Positions 8,013 to 17,441 of a DNA stretch of 64,000 nucleotides are shown here, piece after piece. The stretch comes from Ferruginibacter paludis. Lineage in GTDB: Bacteria; Bacteroidota; Bacteroidia; Chitinophagales; Chitinophagaceae. The stretch is taken from assembly GCF_030409685.1 (NCBI RefSeq), contig NZ_JAUFQJ010000006.1, forward strand, positions 1 to 64,000. The letters are read 5' to 3'. The notes beneath the pieces were generated by a model. That model worked only from the letters and a program-made list of their open reading frames with translations. It searched no databases and had not been told where the DNA came from. Every line of letters starts with the position of its first letter. Position 1 is the stretch's first letter. Both the position numbers and the translations under genes were made by a program.

Positions 8013-8747
8013 TTAGTTTTTGAATGTTTGTATTATGGGTAATACTCCTTTTTGAGAATCCTCAAAAAAAGCAGGTCCGGTGAGCAGTGTAAATTTTGTA
8101 ATGGGTAAAAATTTTGCAGCCATATTATTTTTAAGATGGGTTTGCGTTCTATACGCTTCCAGCGCACCTTTTACCACAAGTCCGGCAACAGACGCAGTAG
8201 GTGAAGCGATACCTGCATCTTTCAAATCGCTGGCGTGTGAATAAGAAGTTACCCCCATCCGCAAAGCTTCTCTCATCCCGATCCGTCCTACTGTTTCCAT
8301 AATAGCCGGGTCAAAAATGTTTCTATCGCCCAGGCCTACCAGTAATAATTTTTTTGCAGGTATGGTATTGGCTGGTGGATCTATTAACAATGTTTCATAC
8401 CGATACCCTGAAAATTTTCCTGACTTCCTGAGTTCCGTTATTAAGCCATGTAATGCTTCGTCCACATGCAGCATACCATTCAACTCCTTTGGTAATGCAG
8501 GCGGATTAAAAATATCTCCCTCTGTATATTCAAACAAACAAACTACCTGCAAGGGAGTTTGTTGCCCCGAAGGGCTTTGCACTTTAGCTTCTATGCTAAT
8601 GCCATCTACCTTACCTATTATTTTACTGGTGCCAAGCTTTGGCAAACCAGCCTGAGCAAATATGTCAGGTGATAAAAAGAGTAAAGCAACTAAATACATC
8701 TTTTTTATTTTTATTCTATTGCTTGAAAAAAGGTTATTATTTTCCAT
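8013..8747 (-). CDS. Secreted M17 aminopeptidase N-terminal-domain protein
   Basis: A 244-residue protein with a signal peptide; the functional start may be the internal Met before YLVALLFLSPDIFAQA. The body resembles the N-terminal, macro-like domain of leucyl aminopeptidases (KLLLVGLGDRNIFDPAIMETVGRIG; ASVAGLVVKGALEAYR). The metal-binding catalytic C-terminal half of M17 enzymes is absent, so it is unlikely to be a peptidase. It starts 10 bases after the porin gene and is probably co-transcribed with it. A degenerate copy of its 3' half lies beyond uspA. Function unknown; ligand binding by the macro-like fold is only a guess. Confidence 0.75.
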   Translation of the reverse strand: MENNNLFSSNRIKIKKMYLVALLFLSPDIFAQAGLPKLGTSKIIGKVDGISIEAKVQSPSGQQTPLQVVCLFEYTEGDIFNPPALPKELNGMLHVDEALHGLITELRKSGKFSGYRYETLLIDPPANTIPAKKLLLVGLGDRNIFDPAIMETVGRIGMREALRMGVTSYSHASDLKDAGIASPTASVAGLVVKGALEAYRTQTHLKNNMAAKFLPITKFTLLTGPAFFEDSQKGVLPIIQTFKN

Positions 8748-8757
8748 ATCATATGTT

Positions 8758-10149
8758 TTAAAACTTAAGTATTAACCTGGTGTTTATTAGCAACGCACTG
8801 TGTTTACCTCCGATATCGTTGATAAATTTTCCAATATTGAAATATTGCATGCCAACATCTGCGGTAAGAAAAGAGTTAAATTCATAAGTAGCCTGGCCCA
8901 GGTAAACAGTCCCGATATATCGGTTTTTAGAAGAATTTCCAGGCAGGTAAAAGGCGCCGCCGGGGCGATATATCCCATCCAGTAATGAATATCGCCAATA
9001 CATCAATGCATCCAATTGAAAGAAGATTTTTTCATTGACACTTTGAATAATGTAAGGATGTACATCTATCAAATTCGCCGGACCTATTTGGGGATCAAAA
9101 CCAAAATAGCCGGTTTTGGGATAGAGTGCATTAAAAGCACCGAGCTTTCCATCATTCAGTTGTCCATCGCCACTAATCACATCTGTTTTAAGCCCCAATA
9201 AAGTTGCATATCTTTTTTTATAATTAATGGTATATTCAATATCTGAGGATGCAGTCCAGGCAAGAATATTATCGCTGTTGAATTTTCCCCATTGAATAAT
9301 CGCCTCAAAGTTGTAAGTAAACACGGAAGGTTTATTCCATAAACGAAGGCCTGCGGAATGTCTCGTTTCTTCGCCAGTTCCCTCCTCATACTTTGTGTTG
9401 GCACGATGAATACCCAAATAATATAAGTCAATACTTGTATTAGGCATCCGCTTAAAATTGATAGTGCTGTAAAGCCCCCAGAGGTTTATTTCTTTACTTC
9501 TTTTATTGTCAAATATGCCTGTATTTACTTTAATGTCACTGGCTGCAAGGGCATCAAGCGTAACGTTATTCTTATTATAACTAATTCTTGCCGCATCAAA
9601 AGCAAAACGCAGGTTGGGGCCGTCCCTTACAGCAATCAGGCGTTGACTGCCATAAAACATCTCCTGTCTTCCAAAACGCACATACAATTTTTCATTTGCA
9701 GCATAAAGGAAGTTATATTCAACAAAGAGGTTTTGTATATTCATGTTATCCTGGTCAATAGGCCGTGGGCCATCCTTTCTTCCATTTTCCAATGCGCTGC
9801 GCAATTGAGAGAAAATCCTGAATTGTTTGCCAAGGTGTAAGTCAGCGTGAAGGTTATACCGCTGCAGATGAAAATTATTATGTCCCAGTTTCCTGATACC
9901 CCAGTCTTCGTTATTATAAGCATCAAACTCCTGCCTTAGCTCGCCACCAAAGGATAAATAAGCAGATCCATTTTTATTCAACGGTACGTATTTTAATTTT
10001 CTGTAGAATTTTTTTTTCACCGAATCTTTTTTTAAAAAAGTATAATCCTCATCAAATCTTAATCCTTTAAAAGGAGGAAGCGATTGGCTGAATAAAGAAA
10101 AATGAATAAAGAAAAAAAAGAGAGCTAAAAAAAGGTATCTGAAAAGCAT
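8758..10149 (-). CDS. Alginate-export-type outer-membrane porin
   Basis: A 463-residue protein with a signal peptide (MLFRYLFLALFFFFIHFSLFSQ). The mature chain has alternating amphipathic strands throughout and ends in a beta-strand with terminal Phe (LLINTRLILKF), as expected for an outer-membrane barrel. GGELRQEFDAYNNEDWG, VRFGRQEMFYGSQRLIAVRD and FDAARISY match the alginate_exp family, which in other bacteria forms passive or facilitated pores for anionic or aromatic substrates. Neighbouring secreted hydrolases (amidohydrolase, isochorismatase-like) suggest import of a small organic compound rather than alginate export. The substrate is unknown. Confidence 0.85.
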   Translation of the reverse strand: MLFRYLFLALFFFFIHFSLFSQSLPPFKGLRFDEDYTFLKKDSVKKKFYRKLKYVPLNKNGSAYLSFGGELRQEFDAYNNEDWGIRKLGHNNFHLQRYNLHADLHLGKQFRIFSQLRSALENGRKDGPRPIDQDNMNIQNLFVEYNFLYAANEKLYVRFGRQEMFYGSQRLIAVRDGPNLRFAFDAARISYNKNNVTLDALAASDIKVNTGIFDNKRSKEINLWGLYSTINFKRMPNTSIDLYYLGIHRANTKYEEGTGEETRHSAGLRLWNKPSVFTYNFEAIIQWGKFNSDNILAWTASSDIEYTINYKKRYATLLGLKTDVISGDGQLNDGKLGAFNALYPKTGYFGFDPQIGPANLIDVHPYIIQSVNEKIFFQLDALMYWRYSLLDGIYRPGGAFYLPGNSSKNRYIGTVYLGQATYEFNSFLTADVGMQYFNIGKFINDIGGKHSALLINTRLILKF

Positions 10150-10263
10150 GATTCAAAATTTTCTGTTGATAAGGAAAACAAACCACTGTTAGAAACCAGT
10201 TATAGAAATACGCTCAACACGCTTAAAGTCGCTTTATTGATCAGACTCTAATAAACAAATCAG

Positions 10264-10704
10264 CTACCTTAACTGTACCCTTTTATGTTGAAAAAAAGAA
10301 TCAACAGAATATCTTCCGGGGCCTAGAACCAATATCAGCAGATAACTAAGGCTATACATAAATGGTGTGTCTTTTATCAGCAATGCATCATTCCAATGCA
10401 GCACAAAATATCCCGTTAATGTAACCGCCAAAATGGGAAGAATAGCAATACGGGTAAAAAAACCCAATATCACCAATACCGGAAAAAAAAGATTTGCACT
10501 TACTGCAAAAGCATGATTAAATGTTTCCGGGAAATGAAGTGGATTAGGAATCTTCTCCGCTTCGGCTACATTAATACCAACTTTTTTAAATCCATGCACT
10601 ACAATTATTTCAAGAGAAAGTACCACTCTGAATACCAGCAGGGAAAAATTGAAAGTGGCTGCAGAAATAGAAACTGAATTGATATGTCGAATAAAATTTC
10701 TCAT
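10264..10704 (-). CDS. DoxX family membrane protein
   Basis: A 146-residue protein with four hydrophobic segments. Residues LLVFRVVLSLEIIVVHGFKKV and FFPVLVILGFFTRIAILPILAVTL fit the DoxX family pattern (an R-x-x-x-x-x-x-x-x-x-x-HG motif in helix 1 and a G-x-x-T/F-R motif in helix 2-3). DoxX proteins are inner-membrane subunits linked to quinone or sulfur redox chemistry in some organisms, but most are uncharacterised. The gene follows the amidohydrolase by 22 bases, suggesting one transcript. Confidence 0.82.
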   Translation of the reverse strand: MRNFIRHINSVSISAATFNFSLLVFRVVLSLEIIVVHGFKKVGINVAEAEKIPNPLHFPETFNHAFAVSANLFFPVLVILGFFTRIAILPILAVTLTGYFVLHWNDALLIKDTPFMYSLSYLLILVLGPGRYSVDSFFQHKRVQLR

Positions 10705-10726
10705 GGGTTATAATACTGCCTCAATT

Positions 10727-12505
10727 TTATTTAATTTGATAGCCGCCATAATATTTCACCGGGCTCCAGTCGGGTATTACCGGCAGTTTTGCAGGTGCCA
10801 GTGATGAAAAATCTCCATCCCCCCACACCACTTTCCCATCTACTATAGTAAGCAGGGAAGTAATAGATTTAATCTGTTCGTCAGGAATACTTAAATAGTC
10901 ATCACTTAAAATATCAAGATCAGCACTGTATCCCTCTTTTATTTTTCCCTTAGTATCATCTTCCCTGATAAGTGAATAACTGCCAACGGTAAAAAGTTTC
11001 AAGGCTGTAATTCTATCAATGGTATTTTCCTTTGCCATCACCTGGTTGCCCCCTACTGTTTTACCTGTGGTGATCCAGTATAAGGATACCCAGGGATTAT
11101 AAGTCGCCACCCTGGTTCCATCCGTACCCAAGCCAACAGGGATCCCCAACTCCATTATGGCTTTCACGGGTGGTGCTGCCAATGCGCCATCCCTGCCATA
11201 ACGATGTATAAAACTTTCACCCTGAAAAGCCATGCGATGCTGTATTGACACCGCACCTCCCAATGATTTTATTCTTTGAAGATTTTCTATGGTGATGGTT
11301 TCTGCATGATCAATTATCCATATCAATCCATTTAATGGGATTTCTTTATTAACCTCCTCAATCACATTCAGATCCCTTGTGATGCTCTCGTTGTAAGTGG
11401 CATGAATGCGGAATGGCCAGCGCTTTTTTACTAGTAATCGAATGATCGATTTCATATTGTTTTCCATCCCTGGAACAAATTCCGGACGGGGGAATAAAAA
11501 ATCCTCAAAGTCTGCAGCATCGGCTACCAGGTTTTCGCCACCGCCTTCCACCCTGTATTCAATGCCATTGATATTATTTCCCTTTTGCTGATCCATTTCC
11601 ACCATCCCCAGCCACTTTGTATAATCCTGCAATTCAGTTCCTTTTTTTTGTGCAAAAAGAAAATAAGGTAATCTCACCGTAATTTTTCCAAGGCTGTTAA
11701 GTGAATCTGTAATAGTATAGTCATCCGGGAAATTTTGAAAACCTCCGCCAGCGTCCATTACTGATGTTACACCAAGCCGGTTTAGTTCCGTCATATATTG
11801 AAGGGTAGAATTAATTTTTTCTGCTATGGTCAATTCAGGCAGTTTCGAAAGGGTGGAATACAAGATATACGCATTGGGTTCTGCAACCAGTAAACCAGTA
11901 GGATCACCATTGTCGTCCTTTACAAACAATCCCTGAACGGGATTCGGTGTTTTACTACTAATGTTTAATGCCATTAATCCCGCCTTATTGATCCATGCTT
12001 TTCCATAGAGGTACAAAATAAAAGCGGGTACATTTCCTGTAGCATCATTAATCTCTTCAATGGTTGGCAGTCTTTTTTCTTCAAACTGGTATTCGTTCCA
12101 TCCTCCCACCACCCTCACCCATTGCCCTTGCGGAGTCCTCTGCGCCTGTTCCCTCAGCATTTCCAAGGCTCTCTTTAACGTTCTTACACCATCCCAGCGG
12201 AGTTCTGCATTATAAAATCTTCCTGCCCTTATTACATGAAGGTGGCTGTCAAATAACCCAGGAATTACGCTCTTTCCATTTGCATTTATAATTACTGTTT
12301 TTACACCTTTAAACTTAAGCACATCCTTACCGCTTCCTACTGCAGTAATCATATTTCCTTTTATAGCGACTGCCTCTGCATTCATTTGATTTTCATCAAG
12401 TGTATTTATTTTGGCGTTTATAATAATCATATCCGCTTTTTGCTGGGCGTAAACATTTGATAAGAACAAAAGAGTAAATAAATAAAAGATGAGATACGGT
12501 TTCAT
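10727..12505 (-). CDS. Exported YtcJ-like amidohydrolase (Amidohydro_3)
   Basis: A 592-residue protein when started at the Met before KPYLIFYLFTLLFLSNVYAQQ, a clean signal peptide; an upstream in-frame start would add 17 residues and spoil it. Metal-binding motifs of the amidohydrolase superfamily are visible: GLFDSHLHVIRAG (HxH), HATYNE, WIIDHAETI and GLGTDGTRVA (final Asp). YtcJ-like enzymes hydrolyse amide or ester-type bonds; most lack known substrates. It follows the isochorismatase-like gene by 53 bases and precedes doxX and the porin, consistent with a periplasmic catabolic group. Confidence 0.9.
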   Translation of the reverse strand: MKPYLIFYLFTLLFLSNVYAQQKADMIIINAKINTLDENQMNAEAVAIKGNMITAVGSGKDVLKFKGVKTVIINANGKSVIPGLFDSHLHVIRAGRFYNAELRWDGVRTLKRALEMLREQAQRTPQGQWVRVVGGWNEYQFEEKRLPTIEEINDATGNVPAFILYLYGKAWINKAGLMALNISSKTPNPVQGLFVKDDNGDPTGLLVAEPNAYILYSTLSKLPELTIAEKINSTLQYMTELNRLGVTSVMDAGGGFQNFPDDYTITDSLNSLGKITVRLPYFLFAQKKGTELQDYTKWLGMVEMDQQKGNNINGIEYRVEGGGENLVADAADFEDFLFPRPEFVPGMENNMKSIIRLLVKKRWPFRIHATYNESITRDLNVIEEVNKEIPLNGLIWIIDHAETITIENLQRIKSLGGAVSIQHRMAFQGESFIHRYGRDGALAAPPVKAIMELGIPVGLGTDGTRVATYNPWVSLYWITTGKTVGGNQVMAKENTIDRITALKLFTVGSYSLIREDDTKGKIKEGYSADLDILSDDYLSIPDEQIKSITSLLTIVDGKVVWGDGDFSSLAPAKLPVIPDWSPVKYYGGYQIK

Positions 12506-12558
12506 TTGTGCGGTTATTGTAAAATATAAATGACAACTTTTTGAATTTGCCAGCAAGC

Positions 12559-13248
12559 TTAATGCTTAATGACTTCCCGTGAATATTGAACCCCGATGCC
12601 ATATACCCCTCCATATTTCTTTATTAAATCAGTTACTGGCTGGTATGTACTTTGCCTTGCCCAATCTCTTTGTAGTTCCAAAAGGTATTGCATGGAAGAA
12701 AGTGGTTGAGCTCCGGCCTGTATCATTCGTTGCACTGCCCTTTCATGGGATTCTTTTGATATGCCACCACAATCATCAGCTATAAAGTAAACTTCATAGC
12801 TTTCGGCGATAGCAGATAAAACCGGATCAACAATGCATACCTCTGTCCATAATCCAGCAAAAACAATTTTCTTTTTTCCCTTGCCTACAATCGCTTTGTG
12901 TGCATTAATATCTTCCCAGCAATTCATATTTGTCCGGTCAATATAATCGTTGGTGGCTTTCGGAAAAAACTCTTCCAGTTCAGGTATTACGGGACCGCTA
13001 AAAGATTTTTCAGCCGCTGTAGTTACAATAGTTGGAACATTGAAAATTTTTGCTGTTCCGGCAACGATACCGGTATTATCCCTGAATTCTTCTGTGTTTA
13101 CACTTTTAGCAGCAAAAACCATCTGGCTTTCTATATCAATTAAAACCAGGCAATGATTGTTTGGAGTTAATAATTTTTCAGACGAATTCTGTGCGTATCC
13201 GGCAAGGCAAAAGAAAACAGCAACAAAAATTGAAAAGCATTTTTTCAT
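12559..13248 (-). CDS. Exported isochorismatase-family cysteine hydrolase
   Basis: A 229-residue protein with an N-terminal signal peptide (MKKCFSIFVAVFFCLAGYAQN), unusual because most family members are cytoplasmic. The catalytic Asp is in CLVLIDIESQM and the nucleophilic Cys in IVFAGLWTEVCIVDPV, followed by VYFIADDCGGIS. This is the YcaC-like subgroup, generally active on small amides. It is the first gene of a probable minus-strand unit with the amidohydrolase and DoxX genes, which points to stepwise breakdown of an amide-containing compound outside the cytoplasm. Substrate unknown. Confidence 0.9.
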   Translation of the reverse strand: MKKCFSIFVAVFFCLAGYAQNSSEKLLTPNNHCLVLIDIESQMVFAAKSVNTEEFRDNTGIVAGTAKIFNVPTIVTTAAEKSFSGPVIPELEEFFPKATNDYIDRTNMNCWEDINAHKAIVGKGKKKIVFAGLWTEVCIVDPVLSAIAESYEVYFIADDCGGISKESHERAVQRMIQAGAQPLSSMQYLLELQRDWARQSTYQPVTDLIKKYGGVYGIGVQYSREVIKH

Positions 13249-13488
13249 AACGTTAATTTTATTTTTTAAAGTTTTTATTTATCAAAGATATTATCGTGGA
13301 TAGGCAGATAGAATGTACAAGTAAAGGCAGATGATGTAAATGTCACTAATCAGAACAGCTCATTTATGATTATGCAGGCGGTACAAATATTATCGATTTA
13401 ATTTTTCAATTATTCAACTATGGCATCACTACTACTATTCCTTTTATTACAGTAAAATAGCTCATCGGTTGTTAGAGGCAATCTTTAA

Positions 13489-14160
13489 TTAAAACATTAA
13501 TTCCTGAACTTTTTCTTTATTTTCTTTTTCTTTATCTAAATCGTACATCGTTCCAAATAACCTGTCCCAAAGCGTTGTACTAACACCAAATCCCCTTTCC
13601 TCATTTTTATAGTGATGCAGATGATGGTTACGCCATAAAGGTTTCATCCATTTGTAGGGAGGATTCCAGGCATGTATCGCATAATGCATGGTTCCATAGA
13701 TCAGATAGCCTAACATGAACCCGGGAAAAAAAGCAAGTACCCATTTATTAATGCCCAATAAAAATCCAGTTAAATACATTAATAAAAATATTTGAAGGGC
13801 TATGATAATGCTTGGCAAAGCCGGCATAAAAAGCCGGTTTTTATCCCTGGGATATTCGTGATGATTACCATGAAAGATGTAAACAATCTGCTTTATTTTT
13901 TTATTTTCTGAAATAAAATGAAATGCAAAACGATGCATTGTGTATTCAAAAAATGTCCAGAATAATACCCCTGCTACAAATACGGATAATATCAGTGCCA
14001 ACTTTTGGTGATTGATTACAGTGCTGTAATAAACCATTCCGATAATAACAGGCAAGTAAATGCCCCCAATAACCAGCGGATGTGTTTTTGTAAAATATTC
14101 GACGTACCTATTGTTAAATAATTTTGCCTGTCCTTTGTTATGTATTTTTTCACAAGCCAT
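13489..14160 (-). CDS. Fatty acid hydroxylase / sterol desaturase family membrane protein
   Basis: A 223-residue protein with four to five hydrophobic segments and the di-iron histidine clusters of the superfamily: HRFAFHF, HGNHHEYPRD, HYAIHAW and HHLHHYKNEERGFGVST. The spacing and the GNHHEYPRD box fit the fatty acid 2-hydroxylase branch, which hydroxylates acyl chains of membrane lipids such as sphingolipids. It is the last gene of the six-gene run from 19843, 36 bases after the PAP2 gene, so its substrate is probably an envelope lipid. The position hydroxylated cannot be told from sequence. Confidence 0.9.
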   Translation of the reverse strand: MACEKIHNKGQAKLFNNRYVEYFTKTHPLVIGGIYLPVIIGMVYYSTVINHQKLALILSVFVAGVLFWTFFEYTMHRFAFHFISENKKIKQIVYIFHGNHHEYPRDKNRLFMPALPSIIIALQIFLLMYLTGFLLGINKWVLAFFPGFMLGYLIYGTMHYAIHAWNPPYKWMKPLWRNHHLHHYKNEERGFGVSTTLWDRLFGTMYDLDKEKENKEKVQELMF

Positions 14161-14196
14161 TTCTCTTTATTTACATTGTTATAAAATAGGCAATAA

Positions 14197-14814
14197 TTAA
14201 AACTGGTCAGGTAACTGGTTGGATTTATTTTTTGAGAATAACCTATTATGAAGCCAATTACTTAAATAGGCGCTACCTATTCCAACGGCAGCCCCTGCCA
14301 GCACATCTGAGGGATAATGAACACCAAGATAGATTCTTGAATAAGCAACCATGGTGGACCACAAATAAGCGGGCACCGTCACAAACCATTTTTTATATTG
14401 TAAGGAAAGGCTTGCTGCTGTTGCAAATGCTAGCGAAGTATGTCCGGAAGGAAATGCCCTTCCTGAAATATTCTTGTAAGGAAATACTTCTAAAGGGTAT
14501 TTTTCTGCAGGTCGCTGACGATGAAATGCTTCTTTCATTGTCTCTGATATTATCACTTCAATCGCGATAGCACCAAATATTTCGTAACCCTTTTGTTTTA
14601 TTGAACAATTTTTTTTACTTGCTCCCTGTATGATTAAACTGACAGGTATTGCTGCACTAATGAAATAAGTTGACCCACTGGTAAATTTCCAATAACCTGA
14701 ATTAGGATTTTGTGGATTGATGCTTTTTGTAATATCGATATCCCAATTTTGGGCAACTGCGTTCAACTGAAAAGCAAAAAACAGTATTGCCCATGTCGTT
14801 ATGATTTTTGTCAT
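14197..14814 (-). CDS. PAP2-family membrane phosphatase
   Basis: A 205-residue protein with an N-terminal hydrophobic signal segment and the three PAP2 phosphatase motifs: KEAFHRQRP (KX6RP), PSGHTSLAF (PSGH) and SRIYLGVHYPSDVLAG (SRX5HX3D). Such enzymes remove phosphate from lipid phosphates, undecaprenyl pyrophosphate or lipid A on the outer face of the inner membrane. The gene lies 23 bases after the Omp85-fusion gene and before the fatty acid hydroxylase gene, supporting an envelope-lipid role. Which lipid is acted on is not known. Confidence 0.93.
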   Translation of the reverse strand: MTKIITTWAILFFAFQLNAVAQNWDIDITKSINPQNPNSGYWKFTSGSTYFISAAIPVSLIIQGASKKNCSIKQKGYEIFGAIAIEVIISETMKEAFHRQRPAEKYPLEVFPYKNISGRAFPSGHTSLAFATAASLSLQYKKWFVTVPAYLWSTMVAYSRIYLGVHYPSDVLAGAAVGIGSAYLSNWLHNRLFSKNKSNQLPDQF

Positions 14815-14837
14815 TAATGCTATACCTTTTAAAATAG

Positions 14838-17441
14838 TTAAAATAAGAATCCAATACGGAACGTAAATACATTTACTTCTCTTGAAGCTGCATAAGACAA
14901 ATTAACTGCAAGTGCGTTATAAGGAATAAAATAAATGCCGCCACCATATCCTATATGAAGCAAAGTTGATTTCTCATATTTAGCCCAAACCCTGCCATCA
15001 TCAAAAAAGCCGTAAACACCTACCATTCCCCTTAATACGTACCCTTTTAATGCTGCCAGTTTAATTCGTACATCCGTATTTTGATAAAAACTGCCTCGGC
15101 CTGTAAACCTTGTGCGCCAATAACCCCTTAATTCGTCGTGACCACCGATGGTATTTGCCTGATAAAATTCGTATTCGCCAAAATTTTCTGATGCCCCGGT
15201 GCGGTGAGCTAATGTGATATTTTTAAAAGGTGTATAATAAAAACTAAGGTTGGATTGTGCATTAACAAAATTCCTTTTGCCTTCTTTTAAATTTACGAGG
15301 TAATTTGCTTTTGCATTAAAATTGATGCCTTTTGAGGGATACCTAAGCACATCGGAATTATTGAACGAATAAGAAATTTTAGCACCGGCAAAATATTTAT
15401 TTTTAAAAACAGATGAATCTATTAATGGAATCGCCAGGTTAATAAATTTGTTTTCTCTTCTTTCAACTTTTACTGTATTAAAAATAAGGCCAGCTTTGAA
15501 TGTAGTATTATTCCATAAACGGCTTATACCGGGATTAAAGAAAAAGCCCCTTGTACTTACACGGTAAAAGTTTTTATCATCATACAGCAGCTTTGTATTA
15601 TTTCCAAAACCATAAAAATTTAATACAAAGGAGGGTGCGTTATAATTTGCAGTTAAATCAAAATCCCATTTTCCCAATTTTTTTTTAAAAATGCCATTAT
15701 AAAATAAATTAAAGGCACCCGTAGCTGCTGCATAATTTGCTATAAAAGTTTGTTGCCATCCGAAAGGTTTTTTTTTCCACTGACGTTTTTTATAAATTAA
15801 ACCAGCGCCAACTACAAATCCATCATCAGGGTTATAGCCAGGTATAATCAGTGGTAGCCACCAATCATATTTAAACTCCATCCGGTTATAATTTGTTATA
15901 GATGTATCATTGGTAGGTTTATAAGAAAATGATTTTGATGATGCCGGCATGTCTGATGGTGAGTCATAAACAGGTGATTTTTTACCATGGGTTTTGTTTA
16001 CTACACTGTCTTCATATAAATCATTGCCATCACCGCCTACAACTCTATCAAATATTTTGTTATTGTTTCTCCCCTTGTAAATAAATTCATCGCAGCCCCC
16101 AAGGCCATACAATGTTATTTCTTTAGTAACAGCATGATTAAATATTCTGCTAAAAATAATTTCTCCATTAGTATTCTTTTTATTTTTTGCCAGTACAGTA
16201 ATTTCTGTGTTATCCTTATCAATTTTATTAATTATAAATACTTCCTGTTTATCGGTTCCAGTAATTGTAACGGCTTTATTTAAGATTTTGTAATACTTTA
16301 AACCGAATTTCAACATATTGTCTCTTCTTTGACGTAGGCGTTTATATAAAAAATCGCCCGAAAGGCTATATATGGCCGGAGGCATTTTGAGTAATGCTTT
16401 TTTTATTAATGAATCTGTAAGCAATTGCTGCAATGCAACAATCGTATTTTTCCAATCAGCTTCTGTTAGAACATTGAGAAACTGTTTATCGAGAAAAGTA
16501 GCTGCTAAATTAGTTCCGATCACATCTTTAACATTGGCATCCATATTTTGAATCGAACGAAGCGCCCATGGTCTCGATAATAAAAATAAATTCACCCCGT
16601 CTGTTTTAGAGAATCCCTGATCTCTGTCTCTTGCGAATGGCTGGTAAATAGTTTTTTCATTCTTTTTATGCGCTACCCATACCCATTGGTCCTCATGCCT
16701 GTCCCAATCATTAATCAACATGTCAAACAAACGTATTTTCAAAAATTCTTTTTGATCAACCTGACTACTGTTGTCAGATTGTAATTTTTTAAAAAGCTTT
16801 TCGGAGTTTATGATATTATCTGCAAAATCTGTAAAAGACGTTTTGCTCCAACCTTCACCAGAAGGCCTTTCTTCAAACAAGCAAAGCTTATCAGCAAAAT
16901 CTTTTGTGAACATTCCTAACCTTTCGTTACCTGGTACATATTCAATAACAGGATTAGTGTGCAAGATGCCAATACCTCCAGCCAATTGTGCTATTGCCAA
17001 AGCACCATACGGGTGCGCCGTAGAAATTTGATCGTTTGCAATATCATTTATAAAACTTCCCTTAAATTCTTCCGGAATTAAAACATCCAGCGTTTTATCC
17101 ATCGTACGTAATACATATTCTCTCCCATCATTTCCCAGCAGTCTCAAAGTTTGCGTTTGGTGGCCGCCACCTTTTTTAATTGGCGTTAAGCAACCGGCCG
17201 TGGTATCCCAGTTAAATAAGGGAAATGAAACTGGCGTCAACCATTCTTTACGCCAATGCTTACCCCACCAAAATTGTTTCCATTTGGTAGCGGCAAAGCG
17301 GCTTCCAGCAGGCATAGTAAACTGCGGAGTTCTCGACGTATCTTTAGATAAATTATCAGAGAAAACATCCTGTGCATTGCAAATAAAAGACAGATACATA
17401 AATAAAAACACAGTTGCCAACAGGCATAAAAACATTTTCAT
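14838..17441 (-). CDS. Kinase-like domain fused to an Omp85-type outer-membrane barrel
   Basis: An 867-residue protein with a signal peptide (about 1-23). Residues 90-420 are soluble: LRLLGNDGREYVLRTMDK (99-116), RLFDMLINDWDRHEDQWVW (237-255) and FARDRDQGFSK (269-279) recall the lysine, HRD-like and DFG-like elements of Fam20C/HipA-type atypical kinases. Residues 530-867 form a barrel: DELRGYWRTRFTGRG carries the Omp85 (V/L)RGF/Y loop-6 signature and the chain ends in RIGFLF. No POTRA domains or metallophosphoesterase domain were seen. The start overlaps the upstream lipoprotein stop by one base. The barrel call is firm; kinase activity is a hypothesis from motif spacing. Confidence 0.8.
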   Translation of the reverse strand: MKMFLCLLATVFLFMYLSFICNAQDVFSDNLSKDTSRTPQFTMPAGSRFAATKWKQFWWGKHWRKEWLTPVSFPLFNWDTTAGCLTPIKKGGGHQTQTLRLLGNDGREYVLRTMDKTLDVLIPEEFKGSFINDIANDQISTAHPYGALAIAQLAGGIGILHTNPVIEYVPGNERLGMFTKDFADKLCLFEERPSGEGWSKTSFTDFADNIINSEKLFKKLQSDNSSQVDQKEFLKIRLFDMLINDWDRHEDQWVWVAHKKNEKTIYQPFARDRDQGFSKTDGVNLFLLSRPWALRSIQNMDANVKDVIGTNLAATFLDKQFLNVLTEADWKNTIVALQQLLTDSLIKKALLKMPPAIYSLSGDFLYKRLRQRRDNMLKFGLKYYKILNKAVTITGTDKQEVFIINKIDKDNTEITVLAKNKKNTNGEIIFSRIFNHAVTKEITLYGLGGCDEFIYKGRNNNKIFDRVVGGDGNDLYEDSVVNKTHGKKSPVYDSPSDMPASSKSFSYKPTNDTSITNYNRMEFKYDWWLPLIIPGYNPDDGFVVGAGLIYKKRQWKKKPFGWQQTFIANYAAATGAFNLFYNGIFKKKLGKWDFDLTANYNAPSFVLNFYGFGNNTKLLYDDKNFYRVSTRGFFFNPGISRLWNNTTFKAGLIFNTVKVERRENKFINLAIPLIDSSVFKNKYFAGAKISYSFNNSDVLRYPSKGINFNAKANYLVNLKEGKRNFVNAQSNLSFYYTPFKNITLAHRTGASENFGEYEFYQANTIGGHDELRGYWRTRFTGRGSFYQNTDVRIKLAALKGYVLRGMVGVYGFFDDGRVWAKYEKSTLLHIGYGGGIYFIPYNALAVNLSYAASREVNVFTFRIGFLF

